DNA from: AP-15 sp963762575
Lineage (GTDB): Bacteria; Pseudomonadota; Alphaproteobacteria; ATCC43930; CGMCC-115725
Assembly: GCA_963762575.1 (NCBI GenBank)
Contig: CAVXLL010000001.1
Location: 992,001-1,056,000, forward strand
Reading direction: 5' to 3'
Length of the DNA: 64,000 bases
Both the position numbers and the translations under genes were made by a program. Positions 8,709 to 18,731 of this stretch are shown piece after piece. How positions within the stretch are numbered: the first letter of the stretch is position 1; every line of letters starts with the position of its first letter. The notes beneath the pieces are model-generated. The model was given only the letters and a program-made list of their open reading frames with translations. It was not told where the DNA came from and ran no database searches.

Positions 8709-10505
8709 TCAGGCGGCGATCTCTTTGCTGTGGTAGAGCGCGTCCAATGCTGCACCGTACCTCTCGCGGATTACGTGGCGCTTTATCTTGAGCGTTGGCG
8801 TCATCTGACCGTTGGCGATCGTAAAAGCTTCCGCAGCGATCACAAAGCGGCGCACCCGCTCGCTCGGCGTTAGGGTAAGGTTCACCCGGTTGACCGCCGC
8901 ACCGATCGCCTTGGTTAAGGCGGGATCGGCGGCGAGCGCATTCAGATCGGTGGACGCCTCGCCATCCGTATAAGCCACAACGAATTCCGGGTCGGGGACC
9001 ACGACGGCGACCAGGTACGGGCGGCGGTCGCCGGACACCATGACCTGCGAAATCTCGGGCTCCAAGGTCAGGTAGCCTTCGATACGCGCCGGAGAGATCA
9101 TTTCGCCCCCGGAGTTCTTGATGAAGTCGCGCTTACGGTCAGTGATGCGGAGATAGCCGTCTTCGTCGATCTTCCCGACATCGCCGGTATGCAGCCAGCC
9201 ATCCTCGAGCGCCTGCGCCGTCGCCTCGGGATCGTTCCAATAGCCCTTCATGACGTTGTCGCCGGCGACGAGGATTTCGCCGTCCGCGGCGATGCCCAGT
9301 CGGACACCCTCGACCGGCGGCCCGACGGTGTCGATCTTGATCCGCTCCGGCATATTGCAGCTGATGACGGGTCCGGCCTCGGTCTGGCCGTAGCCCTGCA
9401 GCAAGGTGACCCCGAGCGCCAGAAAAAAGCAGCCGATCTCGGGGTTGAGCGGCGCGCCGCCCGAGACCATCGCCTTGAGCCGGCCGCCAAAGCGCTCGCG
9501 AACCTTGGCGCGGACCACCCGGTCGAGCAGGGGATCGGAGAGCCGCTCGCCAAGGTTCGGGCGCTCCGCGAGCAGCCGCTTGCGCCCGATCGCCACCGCC
9601 CGGTCGAACATCTTCTTTGAGATGCCGCCTTTGCGTTCGACCCCGAGGCGGATCCGCTGGTGCAATGTCTCGTAGAGCCGCGGGACCGCGGTCATGATCG
9701 TCGGCCGCGCTTCGAGCATGTTGGCGGCGAGCGTCTCGGCGCCTTCAGCAAAATAGATCTGCGCACCGAGCGAAATCGGGAACATTTCGCCGGCGGTATG
9801 CTCGTAGGAGTGCGACAATGGCAGGAAGCTCAGGAACACCTCGTCGCCGAGCCCGAGCTGCTCGAGTACCCGATAGGCCCCGCGGCAGTTCGCAATGATG
9901 TTGCGGTGGCTCGTCATGACCCCCTTGGGGATGCCGCCGGTTCCCGAGGTGTAGATAAGGCAGGCGGTGTCGTCGGGCTCGATCGCAGCCACAATCTCGC
10001 CTGTGTCATCCGGCTGCTCGGCGCCGCGGGTGAGCATCTCTTCCCAGGACAACAGGTCGACCGCGCTCGCCTGCCCGCTAGCCGGCTCGACCGCAATCAC
10101 GGTGTGCACGGCGTCGACCTGATTGGCCGCCGCGAGGACGCGGGCCGAGAGGGCCGGCTTTGAAACAAAGACCGCACGTGCCCCGCTGTTCGCGAAGACG
10201 TGCCTGTGGTCCTCGACGGTATGGGTCACATAGGCCGGGACGGTAATCGCCCCGGCCGCCATGATCGCGAGATCCGCGATGATCCATTTCGGCCGGTTTT
10301 CGGACACCAGGGCGACGCGCTCGCCGCGCCCGATCCCGAGCGAGCGCAGGCCGAGGGCAAGCCGGCGCACATCGCGCGCCGCCTCGGCCCAGTTGATGGA
10401 TTGATACCGCCCATCCCGCTTGGCCCACAGAAATGGCTTGTCGCCGAGCCGGTCGGCTTGCCCAAAGAACATTGCCGGCAGGCTACGGCAGCTGTCGTAA
10501 TCCAT
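8709..10505 (-). CDS. Long-chain fatty acid--CoA ligase-like AMP-dependent synthetase
   Basis: This 598-residue member of the ANL superfamily activates a carboxylic acid, probably a fatty acid, to its acyl-CoA through an acyl-adenylate. The phosphate-binding loop YTSGTGGIPKGVMTSHRN (about residues 186-203), the adenine motif GYGQTEAGP (about 374-382) and TGDVGKIDEDGYLRITDRKRD with the hinge region are intact. The N-terminus (SLPAMFFGQADRLGDKPFLW) and length match the FadD15/long-chain group. It is transcribed convergently with the lyase gene and apparently as a single gene. Exact chain-length preference cannot be read from the sequence. Confidence 0.9.
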   Translation of the reverse strand: MDYDSCRSLPAMFFGQADRLGDKPFLWAKRDGRYQSINWAEAARDVRRLALGLRSLGIGRGERVALVSENRPKWIIADLAIMAAGAITVPAYVTHTVEDHRHVFANSGARAVFVSKPALSARVLAAANQVDAVHTVIAVEPASGQASAVDLLSWEEMLTRGAEQPDDTGEIVAAIEPDDTACLIYTSGTGGIPKGVMTSHRNIIANCRGAYRVLEQLGLGDEVFLSFLPLSHSYEHTAGEMFPISLGAQIYFAEGAETLAANMLEARPTIMTAVPRLYETLHQRIRLGVERKGGISKKMFDRAVAIGRKRLLAERPNLGERLSDPLLDRVVRAKVRERFGGRLKAMVSGGAPLNPEIGCFFLALGVTLLQGYGQTEAGPVISCNMPERIKIDTVGPPVEGVRLGIAADGEILVAGDNVMKGYWNDPEATAQALEDGWLHTGDVGKIDEDGYLRITDRKRDFIKNSGGEMISPARIEGYLTLEPEISQVMVSGDRRPYLVAVVVPDPEFVVAYTDGEASTDLNALAADPALTKAIGAAVNRVNLTLTPSERVRRFVIAAEAFTIANGQMTPTLKIKRHVIRERYGAALDALYHSKEIAA

Positions 10506-10800
10506 TCTTCCCCTACCTCCCGGCCCCTTCTAAGGGTTTCAGGCAACCAACGGAACAGCCGGGTGCGCATCACTTCTGAAATTTGAACATCTTGAGTTGG
10601 TGGGGCTTGGGGCGGGGCTTACTCGAGCCGGGCGGAACTCGACGAGATAGGATATAGAAACTTCTTGCTATCGTGACGAGCGCGCGGCCGAGAGCATTCC
10701 GCGCGAGCAGATGACCGAGGTTATCGACGCGTCAGGAGATGTGAAGGGCACGCGACCGTGGAGCGCCTTTAGGGACATGGAACCGGCATGCCGTGCTAAA

Positions 10801-10829
10801 TTGACAACACCAAGGGGTTATGGTAAAGT
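10801..10829 (+). promoter_or_regulatory. Sigma-70-type promoter candidate
   Basis: A perfect TTGACA at 10801-10806 is followed after 17 bases by TAAAGT at 10824-10829 (four of six matches to the consensus -10). No confident gene begins soon downstream; pepF starts about 330 bases later. A small RNA or a long leader are possible. The call rests on motif match only. Confidence 0.4.
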
Positions 10830-10925
10830 CATGCAGTGCGTATCTCGGAAGCGACTTGCAAAGAGCTGTCGGCCTTAGGCCGTCTTTTCACGTCCCTATT
10901 GGCTCGAACAACAGCGAAAAACAGA

Positions 10926-10957
10926 GACAGAACAGCCATTCAGCTGGCTGTTCTGTC
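10926..10957. repeat. Perfect 12-bp inverted repeat
   Basis: gacagaacagcc at 10926-10937 and ggctgttctgtc at 10946-10957 are perfect complements separated by 8 bases. The motif ggctgtt recurs at about 11013 and aacagcc at about 11041, forming a second pair. It could be an operator, a terminator or an RNA hairpin; there is no long T-run after it. Confidence 0.6.
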
Positions 10958-11166
10958 GTTCGCCGGCAGCACCGGCAAGCGAGGATTTCTGCCGAATACG
11001 AGCACTATCGCTGGCTGTTAATTCGCTGGAGAAAACAGCAAAACAGCCAGCCTGACCATCCGAGTTGCGGCAACGTATTGGTGGTTGGCCGCCTCTATGA
11101 TGCTTGGTTGGCGGCTTCGGCTTTGGGGCCCATATGCACGCCGTGACAGCGATCGGAGAGCGGGCG

Positions 11167-12982
11167 ATGAATGTGCCAGCAGCGGCGGCGGAACCGGCAT
11201 TGGCAGAGCGGCAAGCGGCGCTCGGCGCGTTGCCGGAGTGGGATTTGTCCGATCTCTATCCCGGTCCCGACAGCAAGTCTTTGGCGCATGATCTCTCCGC
11301 GCTCGCCGAGGAGGCCGAAGCTTTTCGCGGCCGTTATGACGGGCGACTGGCTGCGCTCTCCGGCGCCGAGCTCGGCGCGGCAGTCGGGGCCTATCGAGCG
11401 ACTCCAGGAAACGATCGGCCGCATCATGAGCTATGCCTCGCTCGTTCACGCCGGAAACCTTTCCGACCCGGATATCGGCCGGTTTTACCAGACGATGCAG
11501 GAGCGGACAAATGCGGTCTCGACCGCATTGCTGTTCTTTACGCTGGAAATCAACCGCCTCGACGACGCCGACCTCGAGGCGAAGCTCGCTGACCCAGCGC
11601 TCGCCCATTATCGCCCGTGGCTGCGCGACACCCGCGCCTTCCGCCCGCATCAGCTCAGCGACGAGATTGAAAGGCTGCTGCACGAGAAATATGTCGCCGG
11701 CCGAGCCGCCTGGACGCGGCTGTTCGACGAGACGATCGCTGAGCTCAGGTTCCCGTTTCGCGGGCGGGAATTGACCGAGCCGGAAGCGCTCGATCTGTTG
11801 TCCGACAAGGATCCGGAAGTCCGCCGCGAGGCGGCGCATACGATCGGCGAAGTGTTGGGGAAGAACGCGCGCACCTTCGCGCTGATCACCAACACGCTCG
11901 CCAAGGACAAGGAAATCGAGGACCGCTGGCGCCGCTTTCCGCGCCCGATCTCCTCACGCAATCTAGCGAACTTTGTCGAGGGCGAGATCGTCGACGCGCT
12001 GATCGCAGCGGTGCGCGACAGCTACCCGCGACTGTCGCATCGCTACTACAGGCTGAAGACGCGTTGGTTCGGGGTCGAAGAGCTGCCGTTTTGGGATCGC
12101 AACGCGCCGCTGCCCGAAGAGGAGGAACGCACGATTTCCTGGTCGGAAGCGGAGGAGACCGTGCTTAAGGCCTACGGCGCGTTCTCGCCCGAGATGGCCG
12201 CGGTCGGCGGACGTTTCTTTGCCGGGCGGTGGATCGACGCGCCGCTGAGACCCGGCAAGGCTTCAGGGGCTTTTGCCCACCCAACCGTGCCGAGCGCGCA
12301 CCCCTATCTGCTGCTGAATTACCAGGGCAAGACGCGTGACGTGATGACATTGGCGCACGAGCTCGGCCACGGCGTCCATCAGCTGCTCGCCAACCGCCAA
12401 GGCTATCTGATGGCCGAGACGCCGTTGACCCTGGCCGAAACCGCCTCGGTGTTTGGCGAGATGCTGACGTTCCGGGCTTTGCTCGCCCGCGAAACCGACC
12501 CGCGCCGGCGCAAGATCATGCTCGCCGGCAAAGTCGAGGACATGCTGAACACTGTAGTGCGCCAGATCGCCTTTGTGAGTTTCGAGCAGAAGGTGCACGA
12601 GGAGCGGCGAGAGGCCGAGCTGACCCCGGATCGTCTTGGCGAGATCTGGCTCGACGTGCAGCACGAGAGCCTAGGTCCGGCATTGCGCCTCGATGGCGTC
12701 TACCGCCATTACTGGTCCTACATACCGCATTTCATCCATACCCCGTTCTACGTCTACGCCTACGCTTTCGGTGATTGCCTGGTAAACTCGCTCTACGCGG
12801 TCTATGAGGATGCGCACCAAGGTTTCGCCGAGCGCTATCTCGAAATGTTGCGGGCGGGCGGCACGATGCGGCATCGCGAGCTGCTCGCACCGTTCGGCCT
12901 CGACGCCGCCGACCCGACTTTCTGGTCCAAAGGCCTGTCGATAATCGCCGGTTTCATCGACGAGCTCGAACAGCTGAGCTGA
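11167..12982 (+). pseudogene. pepF: Oligoendopeptidase F (M3 family), frameshifted near 11395
   Basis: This is a zinc metallopeptidase of about 604 residues that cleaves short peptides in the cytoplasm. The active site HELGHGVHQLL lies at 12357-12389. The N-terminal PEWDLSDLYPGPDS and the middle part (IGRIMSYASLVHAGNLSD) are family-typical but sit in different frames. The frames join if one extra C at about 11395 (ggggcctatCgagcga) is removed, giving GAYERLQETIGR. ATG at 11167 is preferred because ggagag lies 7 bases upstream. As written, translation would stop in the first quarter, or restart without the N-terminal lobe. The rest of the frame is intact, so a sequencing error is quite possible. 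Confidence 0.85.
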
Positions 12983-13113
12983 CGGCATGCAAATTCATGC
13001 GGTGAAGCGCGTCTATTCGCCGCATTTCGCATGGGTAAGCCAGTTGCGCGGTGCTACACTCCTTCTTGAGTAAACGGTGGGTTGTGACCTGAACCCAAGA
13101 TAAGGGGTAAGCG

Positions 13114-14814
13114 ATGGCGTATGATCTGCTGATCAAGAACGGCCGGATCGTCGACGGCTCCGGAATGCCGGCGTTTCGCGGAGATGTCGGCATCAAAAAT
13201 GGGAAGATCGCCGAGATCGGCAAGCTGAGCGGCCCGGCCAAGCGCACGATCGATGCCGCGGGGCAGGTGGTCGCGCCCGGCTTTGTCGATAATCACTGCC
13301 ACTACGACGCGCAGGTCACCTGGGACCCGCTGTGCTCGTTCTCTCCCGACCATGGCTGCACCACGGTCGTCTTCGGGAATTGCTCGCTGGCCCTGGCGCC
13401 CGTCCGCAAGGGCACCGAGAAACGAGTCGCCGAGTTCCTGTCCTATGTCGAAGCGATCCCGATGGACGTACTCAACACCGTCGAGGTCGACTGGGAGACG
13501 ATCCCGGAATACATGGACCGGCTCGACCAGCATCTCGGTGTCAATGTCGGCAATCTGATCGGTCACTCGACGGTGCGTTACTACGTGATGGGCGACGAGA
13601 GCCAGAAGCGCCCCGCGAGCGACGACGAGATCAAGAAGATGCAGGACGTCGTGCGCGACGGCATCAAGGGCGGAGCGCTCGGATTGTCGGTGTCGCGCAA
13701 CAAGGGCCACTATGACCCGCAGGGGGTTCATATCCCGGCTCTATGGGCCGAGGAGAAGGAGATTTTCGCGCTCGGCGATGTGCTGCGCGAGATGGGCACC
13801 GGCATTATCCAGTCGGGCGGCGGACGCGCCGCCGAGTTGAAGGACGGGCTGATGGCCCGCTTGTCGGAGGCTACCGGCCGCACCGTGATCTACAACAACC
13901 TCGGCCAGACCGTGCGCGAGCCCGATGCCTGGAAGAAGCACATGGCACGGGTCGAGGAGACCTCAAAAGCCGGGATCCGGGCCTATCCGCTGTGCAGCCC
14001 GAACCGCGTCACCCAAACCTTTACGATGCGCAACTGCCAGGTGTTCCGCGGCTCACCGACCTGGCACCCAATTCTGCTGTCGTCCGACGAGGAAAAATTG
14101 CGCGCCTATGCCGATCCCGCGATCCGGCAGAAATTGCACGACGAAGTCGTCGAGCACACGGTCCAAGTCCCGGCCGCCGGCTACTCGCGCGAGTGGTACA
14201 ATTACATGTGGGTCGAGACCCCGGTACTGGAGAAAAACCAGGGGCTGAAGGGAAAGACTATCGGCCAGATCGCCAAGGAGCAGAACAAGCGGGTCATCGA
14301 TGCTTTCCTCGACCTCGTCGTCGAAGAGAATCTCGACACCGGCCTGATGCAGTCGGAAAATAATGTCGACGACGAAGCGATGGCGAAGATCCTGACCTAT
14401 CCGAACGCCATCGTCGGGCTGTCGGATGGCGGGGCGCATGTGCAGTTCCACGGCGGCTACGGGTACTGCACCCGCCTCCTCAGCGAGTGGGTGCGCGAAA
14501 AGCAGGTTATGACGCTCGAACACGCGGTTCGGCGGCTGACCTTCAACTCCGCCTCGGCGCTAGGGTTGTACGATCGCGGCCTGCTGCGGCCCGGCATGGC
14601 GGCGGACATCGTGATCTTCGATCCCGACACGGTGCGGCCGTTGCCTGAGACGGTCGTCCACGACTTTCCCGCCGGCGGCTGGCGCATGAAGGAACCGGCG
14701 GCCGGCATCATGGCGACGATCGTCAACGGCGAAGTGCTGATGGAAAACGGCAAGCACACCGGCGCTCTCCCCGGCCGCGTGCTGCGCAACACCTACTACC
14801 ACGCGCACGCTTAG
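13114..14814 (+). CDS. N-acyl-D-amino-acid deacylase-like amidohydrolase
   Basis: This 566-residue metal-dependent amidohydrolase belongs to the D-aminoacylase/dihydroorotase group. Its N-terminal strand DLLIKNGRIVDGSGMPAFRGDVGI and GFVDNHCHYDAQ (metal His-x-His near residue 62) are typical. So are GLSVSRNKGH, LSDGGAHVQFHGGYG and the C-terminal SALGLYDRGLLRPGMAADIVIFD. It probably hydrolyses an N-acylated D-amino acid or a related cyclic amide; the substrate is not predictable. The start has aagataagggg upstream. It is about 130 bases after pepF and may be co-transcribed with it. It ends at a strong hairpin shared with the convergent ABC gene. Confidence 0.87.
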   Translation: MAYDLLIKNGRIVDGSGMPAFRGDVGIKNGKIAEIGKLSGPAKRTIDAAGQVVAPGFVDNHCHYDAQVTWDPLCSFSPDHGCTTVVFGNCSLALAPVRKGTEKRVAEFLSYVEAIPMDVLNTVEVDWETIPEYMDRLDQHLGVNVGNLIGHSTVRYYVMGDESQKRPASDDEIKKMQDVVRDGIKGGALGLSVSRNKGHYDPQGVHIPALWAEEKEIFALGDVLREMGTGIIQSGGGRAAELKDGLMARLSEATGRTVIYNNLGQTVREPDAWKKHMARVEETSKAGIRAYPLCSPNRVTQTFTMRNCQVFRGSPTWHPILLSSDEEKLRAYADPAIRQKLHDEVVEHTVQVPAAGYSREWYNYMWVETPVLEKNQGLKGKTIGQIAKEQNKRVIDAFLDLVVEENLDTGLMQSENNVDDEAMAKILTYPNAIVGLSDGGAHVQFHGGYGYCTRLLSEWVREKQVMTLEHAVRRLTFNSASALGLYDRGLLRPGMAADIVIFDPDTVRPLPETVVHDFPAGGWRMKEPAAGIMATIVNGEVLMENGKHTGALPGRVLRNTYYHAHA

Positions 14815-14835
14815 CTTCACCTCGTCGGCCGACAA

Positions 14836-14865
14836 GACCGCCCGCAACACCCATTGCGGGCGGTC
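14836..14865. terminator. Bidirectional hairpin terminator candidate
   Basis: A perfect 12-bp stem (gaccgcccgcaa / ttgcgggcggtc) with a 6-base loop lies between the convergent amidohydrolase and ABC exporter genes. Only short T-runs follow on either strand, so intrinsic termination is likely but not certain. Confidence 0.65.
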
Positions 14866-14881
14866 CGCCGTCTTGCCCCCC

Positions 14882-16768
14882 TCAACCGGCGAGCTGGACG
14901 ACGTTGTCCTCTTGCAGCCGACACATATGGTCGAAAAATCCGCGGCGCCGGCGCAGCTCCGCCGGAGGGCCATCCTCGACGATGCAACCTTGTTGCAGCA
15001 CGATGACGCGGTCGAACTTCGACACCGTCGATAGGCGATGGGCGATCGCCAGCACGGTGCGGCCGCACATCAACACTTCGAGCGCTCGCTGGATTTCGAT
15101 TTCCGAGGCGCTGTCGAGCGCCGAGGTCGCCTCGTCGAGCACCACGATCGGAGCATCCTTGAGAAGGGCTCGAGCAATTCCGAGACGTTGCCGCTGACCG
15201 CCGGAGAGTTTCATGCCGCGCTCGCCGACAATGGTGTGGTACCTGTCCGGCAGCGCCCGGATGAACTCGTCACACCGCGCGGCCTTCGCAGCCGCCAGCA
15301 CTTCCTCGTCTGTCGCCTCGGGTCTGGCGTAGCGGATGTTTTCGAGCGCCGAACGATGAAATAGCAAGATGTCCTGCGGCACGACGGCAATTGCGGCGCG
15401 CAGACTGTCCTGGGTCATCGCGCGAATGTCCTGATTGTCGATCAGAACCCGGCCGCCCTCGACGTCGGCCAGCCGCTGTACCAAGCCGATCAAGGTAGAT
15501 TTGCCCGCGCCCGAGGGCCCGACAAGACCAACGCGTTGCCCCGGCTCGATGCGCAGGTTGAAGCCATCGAACACCTGGTGCCCGGTGGGGTAAGAGAAGT
15601 CGACGTCGTCGAACTCGATACTGCCCCCGACATGGATCAGCGGCCGCGCTCCCGGCTCGTCGACCACCCTGTGATTCTCGCCGATGACCTGGATTAAATC
15701 GGCAATGCGGGCGATGAATTGGGTCGCGTTGACCAGGGCAAAGGCGAGATCGCGCGAGCCGTGCAGGATGCGAAACGCCATCGCCAAGGTCAGGACGACG
15801 TCGCCGGGACTGACCCTCCCTTCGCTCCACAGATGCAATGTCCAGGCAAGCATGCCACCGGCCATGAGCCAGAGGGCGAGGTCGTGCAGCACGCGCATGC
15901 GCTCGACATACATCACACTGTCGCGATGCGCGTCTTGCTCGACTCGCAGAAGCCGCTCGAAGCGGCCGCGCTCCCGTGTGCGCGCCGAAAAGGCCTTGAC
16001 CACCCAGATGTTGGAGAGCACGTCAACCAACTCGCCACCGACTTCGGCGGCACGATCGGCATGATGGCGGTGCCGCGGCATGCCACTTTTGCTGAGCCGG
16101 AGGAGCGTGCCCGCCGCCACCAAGACGAAGCCAAATAAGGCCGCGACCAAGTGCCAGTCTACGGTGGCCAGCATCGCCAGGGCGGCGCAAAAGTCGGCGC
16201 AGACCGGGGCAATATTGAACAATACGGCCGAAAACGCCTGCTGCAGCAAATCCCCGGTGGAGGAGATTCGGTTGGCAAGCGAGCCTCCCATGCGATCGGA
16301 GAAATACCGGCTGCTGTGACCAATCAGATGATTGAACAGGTCGAGTTTGGCCTCGGCCTTGTCGATGAGAATAGCGCGGTAGCCGAACCAGCTGCCGAAA
16401 CGCCACAGCGCACTTTCACCGGCCAGCAGGGCAGCAAACAAGGCCAGCGCCCACCACACCTTAGCGATTTGCGATGGCCCGGCGGCCATCGCATCGACGA
16501 TCAGTTTGAGGCCGAATTGCGCGACGCAGGCAAACGAAGCGGCTCCCACGACGGACACCAGGGCAACGGCGTGCAGCAACGGGCGCCGCCTTATGTAATG
16601 CCACAGAAATGCCAATGGCCGGTCTGGAAATTCGGCAGCGCCGGGTGCGCTTACTTGACCGGCATTCGGCGTCCTCGTGAGATCTACCAGCCTCAGCGGA
16701 GCAGTCGATAAGCCCTCCGTGTTATTGCTCCTCGACGCAATCGCCCGCATCGCTCTGACAAAAATCAT
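14882..16768 (-). CDS. ABC exporter with fused membrane and ATPase domains (MsbA/ATM1-like)
   Basis: A 628-residue half-transporter. Residues about 50-330 form a six-helix exporter domain. Residues about 370-628 are a complete ABC ATPase with Walker A GPSGAGKST (about 417-425), Q-loop VPQDILLF, signature LSGGQRQRLG and Walker B APIVVLDEATSALD, followed by an H-loop His. It should work as a homodimer exporting a lipid, peptide or similar substrate. The first 45 residues are a variable cytoplasmic extension. The start at 16768 gives the longest frame; later ATG codons would trim only this extension. All motifs are intact, unlike the second ABC exporter in the window. Confidence 0.9.
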   Translation of the reverse strand: MIFVRAMRAIASRSNNTEGLSTAPLRLVDLTRTPNAGQVSAPGAAEFPDRPLAFLWHYIRRRPLLHAVALVSVVGAASFACVAQFGLKLIVDAMAAGPSQIAKVWWALALFAALLAGESALWRFGSWFGYRAILIDKAEAKLDLFNHLIGHSSRYFSDRMGGSLANRISSTGDLLQQAFSAVLFNIAPVCADFCAALAMLATVDWHLVAALFGFVLVAAGTLLRLSKSGMPRHRHHADRAAEVGGELVDVLSNIWVVKAFSARTRERGRFERLLRVEQDAHRDSVMYVERMRVLHDLALWLMAGGMLAWTLHLWSEGRVSPGDVVLTLAMAFRILHGSRDLAFALVNATQFIARIADLIQVIGENHRVVDEPGARPLIHVGGSIEFDDVDFSYPTGHQVFDGFNLRIEPGQRVGLVGPSGAGKSTLIGLVQRLADVEGGRVLIDNQDIRAMTQDSLRAAIAVVPQDILLFHRSALENIRYARPEATDEEVLAAAKAARCDEFIRALPDRYHTIVGERGMKLSGGQRQRLGIARALLKDAPIVVLDEATSALDSASEIEIQRALEVLMCGRTVLAIAHRLSTVSKFDRVIVLQQGCIVEDGPPAELRRRRGFFDHMCRLQEDNVVQLAG

Positions 16769-17144
16769 CGGCTGCTATCCTCAGGTTCTTGAGAAAACGC
16801 TCTCCTCCAGCGGCATCTCTCTCCCACTATCCCTTTGTGCGCATTGGATTTCGAACTTGAATGCGGTGGTCTTATCGCCGCCTGCGGTGATCATCGGCGG
16901 AATGTCCCTCAACGCTGATGAGCGGTGAACTATTCCCGGGCAGATACCTGTTTCCTGCAAGTCAGATACCCCTCAGAATTCGCCCCGGAGGCGGAATTAG
17001 CGAATACCACCCACCGAAGCTGTATGTATTGGCGAATGTTCTAGTCCTGCGACACAGCGCCGCGCACCGGCAACGATTTCCAGCCTGAGTGTCAACGTTA
17101 TCTATTGTGTCGCTGTTCCAGGTTTCTGGACAAATGGAGCGAGA
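16769..17144. other. 376-bp divergent intergenic region
   Basis: The stretch lies between the divergently transcribed ABC exporter and GT4 genes and should contain both promoters. A short imperfect hairpin (gaattcgcc ... aggcggaatt) occurs at about 16977-16999. No gene, tRNA or confident promoter pair was recognised. Confidence 0.5.
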
Positions 17145-18176
17145 ATGCGGATTGCTCAAATTGCGCCGCTGATGGAGGCGGTTCCCCCTAAGCTTTATGG
17201 CGGCACAGAACGGATTGTCGCCTATTTAACGGATGAGCTCGTGGCAATGGGGCATGAGGTGAGCTTGTTCGCGAGTGGCGATAGCGTCACGACCGCGCGC
17301 CTCGAAGCCGCGTACCCTCAGGCGCTTCGGCTCGATCCGACAATCCGCGATCACGTCGCTCCACTTGTCGCGATGCTCGAGACGGTCGCACAAAGAGCGG
17401 ACGAATTCGACGTAATCCACCTGCATTGCGACTATTTGGCTTATCCGGTATTGGCGCGAACCGGTGTGCCGTTTCTCGCGACGCTGCACGGGCGTTTGGA
17501 TATGCCCGAACTGAAGCTGGTCTATAAGGCGTTTGCCGACCTGCCCGTGGTATCGATTTCCCACTCGCAGCGCGAGCCGCTGCCGGAGGCGCGGTACGTT
17601 GCTACGGTGTATCACGGATTACCGGAGCAGCTGTTGCTGCCTGGTGATGGGACCGGCGGGTACTTGGCGTTTCTCGGCCGGATTTCACCGGAAAAGGCGC
17701 CGGATCGCGCGATCCGCATCGCGGCTCGGGCCGGGATGAAGCTCAAGATCGCGGCCAAGATCGACCGCGTCGACCGGGAATATTTCGCCGCCGAGATCGA
17801 GCCGCTCCTTGCACAACCGCATATCGAGTTTGTCGGCGAGATAGCCGAGCACCAGAAGTCCGAGTTTCTCGGCAAGGCGGCCGGCCTGCTGTTCCCGATC
17901 GCCTGGCAAGAGCCGTTTGGCTTGGCGATGATCGAGGCGATGGCTTGTGGGACGCCGGTGATCGCGCTACGTAACGGGTCGGTGCCCGAAGTAGTCGACG
18001 ATGGGGTCACGGGGTTCATTGTTGATGACGAAGGGACTGCTGCGAGAGCTGCGGAGGAGCTTCACCTGCTGGACCGGACCCTCATCCGCACTGTATTCGA
18101 GCAGCGCTTCACTTCGCGGCGGATGGCGGAAGACTACACCAGGATCTATCGGGAGCTCATCTCCGCTCAAGCGTAA
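17145..18176 (+). CDS. Family 4 glycosyltransferase
   Basis: This 343-residue GT-B fold enzyme transfers a sugar from a nucleotide-sugar donor, acting at the cytoplasmic face of the membrane. The N-terminal MRIAQIAPLMEAVPPKLYGG (acceptor-side Gly loop), LHGRLD and LGRISPEKAPDRAI are typical. The donor-site motif EPFGLAMIEAMACGTPVIA, with the paired glutamates of the EX7E signature, lies at about residues 256-274. The start is supported by ggagcgag 5 bases upstream. It is followed closely by a PRC-barrel and an MFS gene. It may supply exopolysaccharide synthesis, but it is not next to either half of the XrtA locus; acceptor and sugar are unknown. Confidence 0.9.
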   Translation: MRIAQIAPLMEAVPPKLYGGTERIVAYLTDELVAMGHEVSLFASGDSVTTARLEAAYPQALRLDPTIRDHVAPLVAMLETVAQRADEFDVIHLHCDYLAYPVLARTGVPFLATLHGRLDMPELKLVYKAFADLPVVSISHSQREPLPEARYVATVYHGLPEQLLLPGDGTGGYLAFLGRISPEKAPDRAIRIAARAGMKLKIAAKIDRVDREYFAAEIEPLLAQPHIEFVGEIAEHQKSEFLGKAAGLLFPIAWQEPFGLAMIEAMACGTPVIALRNGSVPEVVDDGVTGFIVDDEGTAARAAEELHLLDRTLIRTVFEQRFTSRRMAEDYTRIYRELISAQA

Positions 18177-18209
18177 CGGGCATTGACATTCCCAGGTTGT
18201 TTGAGCGTG

Positions 18210-18731
18210 ATGCCGCCGATTCGCAATCTTTTCTTTAGCAGTCTGCGACTATCCCTTTTCGGTGTCGGCACGATCACAGCAGGTGCATTATTTTTGGGCT
18301 TGGCCGCGGCGCAAGCGCCGTCCGGCGCTCCGGGCAATCAGGGGACGGGGGATACCGCGCTGAACGGCGCCAGTCTCGATTATTTCCCGCGAGACCACCT
18401 CTTCCGGATATTGGGGAAAGAGGTGCTGAGCGCAAAGGGTGAGGATATGGGACGGATCGTCGACGTGCTGTTCGACGAGAAAGGAGAGCCGCACGCCGCG
18501 GTGATCGACTTCGGCGGATTCCTTGGGGTGGGAACCCGAAAAATCGCGATCAGCTGGAGCGCGCTGCGTTTTGATCTCGGAGAAAAGAAGAATGTGATCG
18601 CTCTCGATCTCGGTCGCGAGCAACTGAGTGCCGCGCCGGAATACAAATACACAGAGTCGGACAAGCCAATCCCGGTCGTAGCACAGCCGCAATCGCCCCC
18701 GCACGAACCCGTGCCCGATCCGTCTCGGTGA
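18210..18731 (+). CDS. Exported PRC-barrel domain protein
   Basis: A signal peptide (hydrophobic LSLFGVGTITAGALFLGLAA, cleavage near AAAQA) precedes one PRC-barrel domain of about 75 residues, starting at FRILGKEVLSAKGEDMGRI and ending near NVIALDLGREQL. The C-terminus is Pro-rich and disordered. PRC-barrels are small beta-barrels that bind protein or RNA partners. An exported version is common in Hyphomicrobiales, without a defined role. ATG at 18210 is preferred over TTG at 18183. The stop overlaps the GTG of the MFS gene (GTGA at 18728-18731), implying coupled translation. Confidence 0.8.
   Translation: MPPIRNLFFSSLRLSLFGVGTITAGALFLGLAAAQAPSGAPGNQGTGDTALNGASLDYFPRDHLFRILGKEVLSAKGEDMGRIVDVLFDEKGEPHAAVIDFGGFLGVGTRKIAISWSALRFDLGEKKNVIALDLGREQLSAAPEYKYTESDKPIPVVAQPQSPPHEPVPDPSR

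Larger units (their letters stand above)
10506..11166. other. 661-bp intergenic stretch without a recognised gene
   Basis: No frame here resembles a known protein. Two inverted-repeat pairs built on aacagcc/ggctgtt and one good promoter-like pair lie in it; both are listed separately. A weak helix-turn-helix-like reading (RQARISAEYEHYRWL, around 10977-11021) could be a decayed DNA-binding protein, but this is not secure. The end of the stretch carries the ribosome-binding site of pepF. Confidence 0.5.
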
